This document shows, one piece after another, positions 1-5,150 of a stretch of DNA of 5,150 nucleotides. The position numbers were made by a program, and so were the translations under genes. The notes beneath the pieces were generated by a model. It saw only the letters and a program-made list of their open reading frames with translations, made no database searches and was not told where the DNA came from. The stretch's first letter is position 1; each line of letters opens with the position of its first letter. Origin of the DNA: an uncultured Anaerosporobacter sp. (GTDB lineage: Bacteria > Bacillota > Clostridia > Lachnospirales > Lachnospiraceae); NCBI GenBank assembly GCA_945787925.1, contig CALZJY010000172.1:1-5150 (forward strand). The letters are read 5' to 3'.

Positions 1-40
1 TAAAGGACTTATGGAAGTAGTAAAAGATGCAGTAAAATAA
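1..40 (+). CDS. 3' end of an upstream gene, probably an FMN-binding domain protein (partial)
   Basis: Only the last 12 complete codons are in the window (codons start at position 2, stop TAA at 38-40); they read KGLMEVVKDAVK. This tail resembles the end of the FMN-binding lipoprotein encoded at 1925-2272, which finishes SKAIIEATKEALKGATK: a lysine right after the flavinylation motif region, then an amphipathic helix ending in lysine. In the FMN_bind family this helix directly follows the (S/T)GAT-x-(S/T) motif. I infer that the upstream gene carries an FMN-binding domain, but twelve residues cannot prove it. A strong terminator follows 10 bases after the stop, so this gene ends its own transcription unit. 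Confidence 0.45.
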   Translation, partial: KGLMEVVKDAVK

Positions 41-50
41 GAAATCATAA

Positions 51-87
51 GCGTGTATTCCCAGAGAACAGGGAGTACGCGCTTTTT
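51..87 (+). terminator. Rho-independent terminator of the upstream gene
   Basis: The arm GCGTGTATTCCC (51-62) pairs with GGGAGTACGCGC (71-82) over 12 bp, with two G-U pairs, across the 8-base loop AGAGAACA. TTTTT (83-87) follows at once. It lies 10 bases after the stop codon at 38-40 and isolates the genes downstream from that transcript. Confidence 0.93.
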
Positions 88-107
88 ATATAGAAAGAAG
101 ATGAGCA

Positions 108-180
108 CTAAAAGGAGAAAACAAATGAGAAAACAGATGAAAAAGTTAACTCCTATGTAACGGCATATACCAATGATTCT
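108..180 (+). pseudogene. Probable relic of a second beta-helix lipoprotein gene
   Basis: A good ribosome binding site (AAAAGGAG, about 110-117) precedes an ATG at 125. That ATG opens a reading frame of only 11 codons (MRKQMKKLTPM, stop at 158-160). The opening ATGAGAAAAC is identical to the start of the beta-helix lipoprotein gene at 272. From 151 the DNA (TCCTATGTAACGGCATATAC, continuing to 177) matches 1601-1627 inside that gene at 24 of 27 positions. In frame 1 it reads SYVTAYTND against SYVTAFTDD in the intact protein. The matching frame is not the frame of the ATG at 125. The simplest reading is a paralogous gene that lost nearly all of its middle by deletion, leaving its start joined out of frame to a piece of its 3' part. 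The alternative is an 11-codon leader peptide plus a chance match. Confidence 0.55.
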
Positions 181-271
181 ATTTTATGTTGTGAAGTTCA
201 AAGAAAAAACACGATTTGGTAACAATTTCGGGCTATGCTTTAAAGAAAGAATAAAGGCAGGAGGAAGAAAT

Positions 272-1762
272 ATGAGAAAACGAATCGTAATTATGACAGC
301 TGCCATTACCGGAACCGTAGCGCTGGCAGGCTGTACATCCAAAAACTCTGGGAGTGTGGTCGTTACACCTCTTCCAACAGCATCTGCACAAGCAGGAGAG
401 AATAATGTACCAGAGGGTACTCCACCATCAGGAAAACCGCCAGAAGGAACTCCGCCTGGACAGCCACAAGATGCACAGGGAGGACGAGGAGCCGGACAGG
501 ATAGTGCCAATGTTACGACAACTGGTGTTCAGACAATCGATGGAGAAACAAAGACACTAAAGGAGGGAAGCGTGACTTCCAGCAATGATAATGAATCCAC
601 CTTCAAAGTAACCAATGAGGGAGTATTGAATCTGACAGGATATACACTAACCAAGGAATCAGGAGAAACCTCTTCTACAGATGCCAGTGATTTCTATGGA
701 GCCAATGCAGGAATCTTAACCAATGAAGGTTCTACTACAACGATTAAGGATTCCACGATTACTACGAATGCGAAAGGAGGCAATGCGGTATTTTCTACAG
801 GAGAGGGATCCAATGTGACACTGGATAATGTAACGATTACAACAAGTCAGAACAACTCCAGGGGATTAGATGCTACATATTCCGGCACGATTACTGCCAA
901 CAAAGTAACCATTACAACAAAAGGGGCCCATTGTGCTGCCGTGGCAACGGATCGTGGAGAGGGAACGGTATCGGTAACGAACAGTAAACTGAATACAAGT
1001 GGAGAAGGCTCTCCATGTATCTATTCCACCGGTACGATTACGGCAGAGAATACTACCGGTGAAGCATCGGGATCTTTACTTGCAGCTGTAGAAGGTAAAA
1101 ATTCCATTACGCTTAAGGGATGTACGTTTACCGGCAGCGGACAGGGACGTGCCACCGGAGGAATTGATGATTCAGGAGTTATGATTTATCAGAGCATGTC
1201 GGGAGATGCAGGAGAAGGAACTGGCAGCTTTACAGCAGAAGACTCCAGCCTTAGTATATTAACCAGTTCCTCTAACTATAAGACTTCTCCCATGTTCTTT
1301 GTAACCAATACCGATGCAGTCATCAATCTTACGAATACAAAGCTGGATTTTGGGAGCGGTGTGCTGTTAGAGGCATCCGGAAATAGCGGAGAATGGGGAA
1401 ATGCCGGAGAGAATGGAGGCAATGTGACAATGACAGCGACCAATCAGACATTGATAGGAAGCATAGCAGCTGATGAAATCAGTACCATTTCTCTTACATT
1501 AACAAAGAGTACATTAGAATCTGCATTGAATACTGACAATCAGGCAAAAAGCATTACGGTTACTATGGACAGTGAAAGTGTCTGGACGCTTAGCGGAGAC
1601 TCCTATGTAACAGCATTTACCGATGATGATACGGAGTTATCAAACATTAAGTCGAATGGACACAACATTTATTATGATGCTAGTAATAGTGCAAACTCCT
1701 GGTTAAACGGCAAGACGATTTCCTTATCCGGAGGAGGAAGTATTACCCCAAAAGAAGAGTAA
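272..1762 (+). CDS. Secreted lipoprotein with a Pro/Gly-rich stalk and a right-handed parallel beta-helix domain
   Basis: A 496-aa protein. I chose ATG 272 because GGAGGAAG (259-266) sits 5 bases upstream and the N-terminus is then a lipoprotein signal: MRKR, a hydrophobic stretch, and lipobox LAGC with lipidated Cys21. The open frame continues back to an ATG at 173, but that would put 33 polar residues before the signal. Residues 47-77 form a flexible Pro/Gly-rich linker with the repeat PEGTPP. From about residue 100 to 400 the chain is a run of roughly 22-26-residue coils rich in Thr, Ser, Asn and Gly with alternating hydrophobics (for example VTLDNVTITT, ITANKVTITT, VSVTNSKLNT), typical of a parallel beta-helix. 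The C-terminal part (about 439-453) has TLSGDSYVTAF, which I recall as recurrent in uncharacterised clostridial beta-helix lipoproteins. No catalytic motif is visible. A role in surface adhesion or polysaccharide binding is inference. No terminator follows, so read-through into the FMN-binding gene is possible. Confidence 0.85.
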   Translation: MRKRIVIMTAAITGTVALAGCTSKNSGSVVVTPLPTASAQAGENNVPEGTPPSGKPPEGTPPGQPQDAQGGRGAGQDSANVTTTGVQTIDGETKTLKEGSVTSSNDNESTFKVTNEGVLNLTGYTLTKESGETSSTDASDFYGANAGILTNEGSTTTIKDSTITTNAKGGNAVFSTGEGSNVTLDNVTITTSQNNSRGLDATYSGTITANKVTITTKGAHCAAVATDRGEGTVSVTNSKLNTSGEGSPCIYSTGTITAENTTGEASGSLLAAVEGKNSITLKGCTFTGSGQGRATGGIDDSGVMIYQSMSGDAGEGTGSFTAEDSSLSILTSSSNYKTSPMFFVTNTDAVINLTNTKLDFGSGVLLEASGNSGEWGNAGENGGNVTMTATNQTLIGSIAADEISTISLTLTKSTLESALNTDNQAKSITVTMDSESVWTLSGDSYVTAFTDDDTELSNIKSNGHNIYYDASNSANSWLNGKTISLSGGGSITPKEE

Positions 1763-1924
1763 TACCCGTATATACTGCTCATAAATAATAGGAAAATCAG
1801 TTATGCTAATGAAAAATGTAAAATTCAGCACATATTTCCAGTAATTACAAGTATAAAAATAACAAATAATATATTATTCTGTAATAGTACTAATATTATA
1901 CATTTTACAAGGAGAAATTAAGTA
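1763..1924 (+). promoter_or_regulatory. AT-rich spacer upstream of the FMN-binding gene; possible promoter
   Basis: This 162-base spacer has no hairpin terminator. Candidate promoter elements are weak: TTACAA (1845-1850) 16 bases before TAATAT (1867-1872), and a TATTAT (1894-1899) without a clear -35. AAGGAG (1909-1914) is the ribosome binding site, 10 bases before the ATG at 1925. The very different codon use of the downstream gene suggests it has its own strong promoter, but I cannot fix its position. Confidence 0.3.
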
Positions 1925-2272
1925 ATGAAAAAAGCACTTTCTGTATTAGCATTAAGCACTATGCTTGTAGGATCTCTTGCAGCATGTGGAGAAAAAACAG
2001 TAGAATACACTGATGGTACTTATGAAGCAGCAGCTCAAGGTAACAACGGAGAAGTTAAAGTTAAAGTTACTGTAGCTGATAGCAAAATCGCTACAGTTGA
2101 AGTAGTAGACCATGCTGAAACAGCTGGTATCTTCGAACAAGCAAACGATGTAGTTCCAGCAGCAATCGTTGAAAAACAAACTACAGAAGTTGACACTGTA
2201 ACAGGTGCTACAAACACTTCTAAAGCGATCATCGAAGCTACAAAAGAAGCTTTAAAAGGCGCTACTAAATAA
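1925..2272 (+). CDS. FMN-binding domain lipoprotein (covalent flavin carrier)
   Basis: A 115-aa lipoprotein. The signal peptide ends in lipobox LAAC with Cys21. The mature part is a single FMN-binding domain (PF04205 type): YTDGTYEA (28-35), a G-rich turn followed by the alternating strand EVKVKVTV (43-50), a second strand KIATVEVVDH (54-63), ET.GI (65-69) and DTVTGAT (90-96). The last element fits the ApbE flavinylation signature Dxx(s/t)gAT, which makes Thr96 the predicted acceptor of a phosphoester-linked FMN. In this family such proteins act outside the membrane as one- or two-electron carriers, like Listeria PplA or the FMN-binding domains of RnfG and secreted flavin reductases. No partner reductase or ApbE gene is in the window. 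The codons are strongly biased (all Lys AAA, all Glu GAA, all Asn AAC, all Ile ATC), suggesting high expression. A terminator follows 28 bases after the stop. Confidence 0.92.
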   Translation: MKKALSVLALSTMLVGSLAACGEKTVEYTDGTYEAAAQGNNGEVKVKVTVADSKIATVEVVDHAETAGIFEQANDVVPAAIVEKQTTEVDTVTGATNTSKAIIEATKEALKGATK

Positions 2273-2300
2273 GTATCGTTTGATACGTTAATAAATTAAG

Positions 2301-2344
2301 AAAAGCCCGATTGTTCTCTCGAAAGAGTAACATCGGGCTTTTTT
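2301..2344. terminator. Bidirectional terminator between convergent genes
   Basis: AAAAGCCCGAT (2301-2311) pairs with ATCGGGCTTTT (2332-2342). The inner part continues as GTT/AAC and CTCT/AGAG with two single-T bulges and closes on a CGAA tetraloop (2320-2323). A run of six T (2339-2344) makes it a strong terminator for the FMN-binding gene on the + strand. On the - strand the A tract at 2301-2304 gives a shorter U tail, so it can also end the FliK-like gene, whose stop lies 22 bases away. Confidence 0.92.
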
Positions 2345-2365
2345 GTTGCAATCCTCTATGCGAAG

Positions 2366-4279
2366 TTAGGCACGGATATCAAACGAATACCGTTTGATGG
2401 ATGCTGCACTTTGTTCCTTATCTACTAAGTCCTTTAAGATGTCGGGTTGTTTTGGTGATTCTAAGAATTCAGGTTCTAGAGAGAATCCTTTTTGCCTTAA
2501 GGCATCACGCAAGCCTTGTACATTCGTTTGCATCAGTTTCATGGTCTCTTTATCCGTTCCATAGAATTTGGAGCGAATCGTAGTACCAGTTAACGAAAGA
2601 TAGATATCCAGTGGTCCGAGATGGTCCATGTCGAGATGGAGGAGCACGGAGAGATCCTTTTGTCCGCTACGTAACTTTTGCTTGTTTGTATATACATATA
2701 AGTCACCATGTGTGATTTGTTCTCTTAACTTGATTGGAAGCTGTACATAGGTAAACAGCTTGTTAAATGCCTCCATAAAGTCCAGGTTCTGTCCTAGGTC
2801 GTCCATACGCTGATGTAACGAAGCTGTGTCTACGGAGCCAGATAATCCATTTACAAGGCCAGAAAGCTCGTTCATCTGCCCGGATAAGGAGCCATAGAAA
2901 CGGTCTACCGCGTTTGGATCGTTTTGCAGGTCCTCAGGCGTCAGTGTGAATTTGGATTGCATCTGGGCAGAAAGCAGCTTGCAAAAGCCAGGCTTTGAAA
3001 ATAATCCTCGGATGGAATCTGTGTACGCATCTGTTAGAAAGGAAGCAGCAAGAGATAGGAAGTCTGGAATGCTTCGTTCTCCAGAGATGATTTGGGAGAT
3101 ATCTTCTTTGAGAAGGGGTACGTCCTGGAGTGCTTCTAATAACTGTGCGCGCTCATTGGTAGAAAGTAAGCTTGCAAGTTCTTGGTTCGTGAGCTGTAGC
3201 TCTCCAAACTCCTCAAATAATGAGAGTATGAGAGGTGTCTTAAACGATGCAATCTGAGAAGGATCTTCGGTACTCATCTGACGAATGGCATCCGAAAGAT
3301 GTTGGATCGTTTCTCGTAATGGAAGTTCCCCATTATGAAGAGAGGCCTTATAATCTTCTGGAAGTTCATAAGAAGAAAATAACTTTAGCAATTGGCGCCC
3401 GTCTTTTCCACGGAGGGAAAGGATACGGTCCTTGGCAGTTTGGAAGAATTCCTTTTTCACTACCAACTCTTCTAAGGGGTCCTCTTCTTCTAGAAGTTCG
3501 GTCATGTCTTCCATCGCTACATCTTCTTCAAGCATTGCCTCCTGCTCTTGCTCTGCAAGGACTGCAGAAAGGTAGCTTGGAAGGTCAATCCCTTCAATCG
3601 AGAAGAATTCAAATAAAGCAGAAGCCATTGCGAGAAAGGCCTTGTCATCCGCACGAAGGGCCGCCTGTTTTAACAGGATGCCTAATTCCTCTGTAATACG
3701 ATCGATATGCTGCATGAGGCGATGGTCAAAGGACTTATACGATTCGAATTGAGAAAGGTAGTCCTCTTTTAATTCAATCCCATGCTTTGTAAGGTAGACA
3801 ATCGTCTCTACGGAGGCATCAGGGAAGTTTTCTGTTTCCTTTATGATGCGGTTGATTGTTTCCTTGTTGATGGGAAGCTTATGGTAAAGCAGTTCCTTTA
3901 CAATGGTATGGTTTACAGGGCTGGTTGGAAGGTTGGCTTCCTCTAGCGCCTTTTGAATCGTTGCTTCTTCGGCAGAAACGGTAGAATTTAATTTTTTTAA
4001 CGTCAGCTTTCCGTTATCATTTTCTAATATTTTAAATGCGGCAACATCACCGATAGAAACTTCATTATGTCCTTCTAGTTTTGCTACGAGTGCCTGCTTG
4101 TTGGCAAGACGGATCTTTACGATGCCAGGACGAAGGTCGGTAACGAGGGCACGCAGGATTTCATTTTTCGCTAGAGAAATGGGCTGATTTGAGGCACTTG
4201 CCTTCTTCACAAGCGCACGAGCGGCTGCCATCGTCGTGTTGGATTGGAGACGGGAGCCTGTCTTTGGTAATACGTCCAT
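2366..4279 (-). CDS. FliK-like protein (flagellar hook-length control domain at C-terminus)
   Basis: A 637-aa cytoplasmic-type protein with no signal peptide or membrane segment. The start ATG (4279-4277) has AAGGAGAG just upstream. Residues about 41-97 form a small beta-rich domain (GIVKIRLANKQALVAKLEG, then GDVAAFKI). The middle is long and mostly alpha-helical, with a very acidic stretch at about 243-271 (EQEQEAMLEED, ELLEEEDPLEEL). Residues about 507-605 resemble the FliK C-terminal domain (Flg_hook): LPIKLREQI, then LSVLLHLDMDHLGPLDIYLSL, then a helix ending LRDALRQKGFSLEP. In flagellated bacteria this domain switches the export specificity of FlhB once the hook is long enough. No other flagellar gene is visible, so the role here is uncertain: it may be a genuine FliK analogue, a remnant in a non-motile strain, or a repurposed paralogue. 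The FliK resemblance is from recalled domain features, not a search. Confidence 0.75.
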   Translation of the reverse strand: MDVLPKTGSRLQSNTTMAAARALVKKASASNQPISLAKNEILRALVTDLRPGIVKIRLANKQALVAKLEGHNEVSIGDVAAFKILENDNGKLTLKKLNSTVSAEEATIQKALEEANLPTSPVNHTIVKELLYHKLPINKETINRIIKETENFPDASVETIVYLTKHGIELKEDYLSQFESYKSFDHRLMQHIDRITEELGILLKQAALRADDKAFLAMASALFEFFSIEGIDLPSYLSAVLAEQEQEAMLEEDVAMEDMTELLEEEDPLEELVVKKEFFQTAKDRILSLRGKDGRQLLKLFSSYELPEDYKASLHNGELPLRETIQHLSDAIRQMSTEDPSQIASFKTPLILSLFEEFGELQLTNQELASLLSTNERAQLLEALQDVPLLKEDISQIISGERSIPDFLSLAASFLTDAYTDSIRGLFSKPGFCKLLSAQMQSKFTLTPEDLQNDPNAVDRFYGSLSGQMNELSGLVNGLSGSVDTASLHQRMDDLGQNLDFMEAFNKLFTYVQLPIKLREQITHGDLYVYTNKQKLRSGQKDLSVLLHLDMDHLGPLDIYLSLTGTTIRSKFYGTDKETMKLMQTNVQGLRDALRQKGFSLEPEFLESPKQPDILKDLVDKEQSAASIKRYSFDIRA

Positions 4280-4308
4280 AGTTTCTCTCCTTTTTGTGTC
4301 TGATACTG

Positions 4309-4342
4309 ATTATATTATCGGCAAAAATGAATAAATAGGCAA
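4309..4342 (-). promoter_or_regulatory. Promoter region of the FliK-like gene, with a sigma-28-like box
   Basis: Read on the - strand, TTGCCT (4342-4337) lies 17 bases before GATAAT (4319-4314), a plausible housekeeping promoter, and a TATAAT follows immediately (4314-4309). Overlapping these is GCCGATAA (4322-4315), an exact match to the -10 element of flagellar sigma-28 (FliA/SigD) promoters. The expected -35 TAAA about 15 bases further upstream is absent (TGCC instead). A start near 4305 would leave a short leader of about 25 bases before the ATG. Confidence 0.5.
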
Positions 4343-4493
4343 TAGAATTGGAGATAACAAATCTTGTTAACATAATTATATTAGAAAAAATAGGACACGA
4401 ATTAAGAAAATAAAACGAAACTAGAGGCGACTTAAAAAAATAACGTTGAAAATAAAAAAGAAATTATTATTTAAATTTGATACAAGAAAACGG
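4343..4493. other. Gene-free AT-rich part of the divergent intergenic region
   Basis: The whole 440-base interval 4280-4719 has no credible gene. This part is dominated by A and T runs, has no stem-loop of note and no open frame with a ribosome binding site. The A/T tracts at about 4434-4475 lie upstream of the gltB promoter and could act as an UP element or bend DNA; that is inference. The rest of the interval is annotated separately. Confidence 0.5.
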
Positions 4494-4522
4494 TTGCTAT
4501 TCTAAGGTTAGCGTAATATAAT
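4494..4522 (+). promoter_or_regulatory. gltB promoter (sigma-A type)
   Basis: TTGCTA (4494-4499) is followed after 17 bases by a perfect TATAAT (4517-4522). The predicted transcription start is about 4529-4531. That places the first base of the RNA at the foot of the small hairpin at 4531-4546 and leaves a leader of about 190 bases before gltB. No other + strand gene lies between, so gltB is the target. Confidence 0.8.
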
Positions 4523-4530
4523 ACGTGATA

Positions 4531-4546
4531 AGAACAACGGCGTTCT
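4531..4546 (+). promoter_or_regulatory. Putative antiterminator hairpin with ANTAR-like hexaloop
   Basis: AGAAC (4531-4535) pairs perfectly with GTTCT (4542-4546) across the six-base loop AACGGC. RNA targets of ANTAR-domain antiterminators consist of two small hairpins with six-base loops that have A at position 1 and G at position 4; this loop fits. Its loop and 3' arm (4539-4546) are also the base of the terminator's 5' arm, so the hairpin and the full terminator cannot coexist. A second candidate hairpin, AGAG/CTCT (4547-4550/4557-4560) with loop TATGTG, abuts it; its loop has G at position 4 but T, not A, at position 1. Confidence 0.5.
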
Positions 4547-4575
4547 AGAGTATGTGCTCTAGGGCGCCTTTTTTT
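4539..4575 (+). terminator. Intrinsic terminator (attenuator) in the gltB leader
   Basis: GGCGTTCTAGAG (4539-4550) pairs with CTCTAGGGCGCC (4557-4568) over 12 bp, including two G-U pairs, with the loop TATGTG. Seven T (4569-4575) follow. It lies about 10 bases after the predicted transcription start and 144 bases before gltB. With no gene upstream on this strand, it can only act on the gltB transcript, giving an RNA of about 45 bases unless it is prevented from forming. Confidence 0.88.
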
Positions 4576-4617
4576 ATTGCATAGGAAATTGCGACGAATT
4601 CCCTATGCAATAAAAAA
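4570..4617. repeat. Perfect 16-bp inverted repeat in the gltB leader
   Basis: TTTTTTATTGCATAGG (4570-4585) is the exact reverse complement of CCTATGCAATAAAAAA (4602-4617). The 16-base centre holds four more complementary pairs (AATT/AATT) after one A/C mismatch, leaving the loop GCGACG (4591-4596). The left arm includes most of the terminator's T tract. It could be an RNA hairpin in read-through transcripts or a DNA operator for a dimeric regulator. Confidence 0.8.
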
Positions 4618-4635
4618 CGTCCTAAAAAGAAGGGC

Positions 4636-4658
4636 GCAGCAAAGAGCCAAAGTGCTGC
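4636..4658 (+). other. Short inverted repeat in the distal gltB leader
   Basis: GCAGCA (4636-4641) is complementary to TGCTGC (4653-4658) with the 11-base loop AAGAGCCAAAG. No T tract follows. It is weak alone but would fold in the read-through leader between the large inverted repeat and the gltB ribosome binding site. Confidence 0.3.
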
Positions 4659-4719
4659 TTTATCCATAAAAGGGCATACCTACAATGGCAGTAAAAAAGA
4701 AAGAAAAGAGGCGACTAAG

Positions 4720-5150
4720 ATGGAACAAAGAAAACCTGGATTATATGATCCTAGATTCGAACATGACAACTGTGGTATTGGTGCGGTTGTAAATATAGAC
4801 GGTACTAAGAGCCACGAGACAGTAGCATCCGCACTCAAGATTGTAGAAAATCTTGAACACCGTGCAGGTAAAGATGCAGAAGGAAAGACTGGTGATGGTG
4901 TAGGTATCCTATTACAAATTTCCCATAAATTCTTTCAACAGGCAGTGAAGCCATTAGGCATCAATCTTGGAGCGGAAAGAGAATACGGCGTTGGTATGTT
5001 CTTCTTCCCACAAGATGAGTTATATCGTAACCAGGCAAAGAAGATGTTTGAAATCATCGTAGAAAAAGAAGGATTACAAATGCTTGGATGGAGAGAGGTG
5101 CCAACTCATCCAGAAACATTAGGACAAAAGGCAGTAGAATGCATGCCTTG
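4720..5150 (+). CDS. gltB: Glutamate synthase large subunit, N-terminal part (partial)
   Basis: The first 143 codons of a protein usually about 1,500 aa long; it runs off the window. The start ATG at 4720 has AAAGAGG (4705-4711) 8 bases upstream. The N-terminus is the class II glutamine amidotransferase domain: after a short propeptide comes Cys18 in the motif NCGIG (17-21), the expected N-terminal nucleophile after processing, which releases ammonia from glutamine. NLEHRAG (44-50) and TGDGVGILLQI (57-67) match the conserved amidotransferase motifs of the family. The enzyme makes two glutamates from glutamine and 2-oxoglutarate in the cytoplasm, as part of the GS-GOGAT ammonia assimilation route. 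A leader with promoter, terminator and competing hairpin suggests attenuation control. The electron donor and the presence of gltD cannot be judged from the visible part. Confidence 0.96.
   Translation, partial: MEQRKPGLYDPRFEHDNCGIGAVVNIDGTKSHETVASALKIVENLEHRAGKDAEGKTGDGVGILLQISHKFFQQAVKPLGINLGAEREYGVGMFFFPQDELYRNQAKKMFEIIVEKEGLQMLGWREVPTHPETLGQKAVECMP

Noticed and set aside
173..271. N-terminal extension of the beta-helix protein by 33 residues from ATG 173
   Set aside because: The extension is polar, has no ribosome binding site at a proper distance and would bury the lipoprotein signal peptide; ATG 272 has GGAGGAAG upstream.
2273..2286. Small inverted repeat GTATC-GTTT-GATAC just after the FMN-binding gene
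   Set aside because: A 5-bp stem without a T tract, overshadowed by the strong terminator right after it; likely chance.
3247..3696. Open frame of 149 codons antisense to the FliK-like gene
   Set aside because: It has no ribosome binding site or recognisable domain and lies wholly inside a convincing coding sequence on the other strand; the same holds for the smaller opposite-strand frames at 2401-2583 and 2946-3257.
4161..4373. 70-codon - strand open frame overlapping the start of the FliK-like gene
   Set aside because: It overlaps the 5' end of the real gene in another frame and runs through its promoter and ribosome binding site.
4423..4716. Direct repeat AGAGGCGACT at 4423-4432 and 4707-4716
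   Set aside because: A 10-base match is expected several times by chance in a window of this size, and the flanks do not extend the similarity.
4618..4719. Possible known riboswitch (c-di-GMP-I, glycine, T-box or glutamine type) in the distal gltB leader
   Set aside because: Fragments such as GCAGCAAAG look suggestive, but none of the conserved cores I know (for example the T-box sequence or the GEMM core) is present.
4685..4792. 35-codon open frame starting ATGGCAGTAAAA and overlapping gltB
   Set aside because: It has a poor ribosome binding site, overlaps the gltB start in another frame, and its tail is simply gltB read out of frame.

Overview
The window looks like chromosomal DNA of a low-to-moderate GC Gram-positive anaerobe, most likely a Lachnospiraceae-type Clostridium relative. 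The evidence is strong AGGAGG-type ribosome binding sites, U-tailed hairpin terminators, lipobox lipoproteins, an FMN-binding domain lipoprotein, a FliK-like protein of clostridial style, and a gltB N-terminus of the clostridial kind. The family assignments are from memory of protein families; no database search was run.

Layout. Positions 1-40 hold the last codons of a + strand gene whose C-terminus resembles the end of an FMN-binding domain, closed by a strong terminator (51-87). Positions 108-180 hold what looks like a relic of a second beta-helix lipoprotein gene: a ribosome binding site and a start codon resembling the next gene's, followed out of frame by a 27-bp stretch that matches that gene's 3' part at 24 positions. 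Positions 272-1762 encode a 496-aa lipoprotein predicted to fold as a right-handed parallel beta-helix on a Pro/Gly-rich stalk. Positions 1925-2272 encode a small lipoprotein made of one FMN-binding domain with an intact covalent flavinylation motif. A bidirectional terminator (2301-2344) separates it from the convergent - strand gene (4279-2366) for a 637-aa protein with a FliK-like C-terminal domain. A 440-bp divergent intergenic region (4280-4719) follows, and then the 5' end of gltB (4720 to the window edge), the glutamate synthase large subunit.

How it fits together. The first part is a small cell-surface block of probable FMN carriers flanking a beta-helix surface protein. This suggests extracytoplasmic flavin-linked electron transfer or surface binding, but no redox enzyme or ApbE is visible here. 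The FliK-like gene and gltB are transcribed divergently and have no obvious functional link.

The most striking signal is the gltB leader. A near-consensus promoter (4494-4522) is followed within about ten bases by a 12-bp intrinsic terminator (4539-4575). The transcript would begin with a 5-bp hairpin (4531-4546) whose six-base loop AACGGC has A at position 1 and G at position 4, as in the RNA targets of ANTAR antiterminator proteins. Its 3' arm is also part of the terminator's 5' arm, so the two structures exclude each other. Immediately downstream is a perfect 16-bp inverted repeat (4570-4617). I propose that gltB is controlled by transcription attenuation, probably by an ANTAR-type nitrogen regulator.
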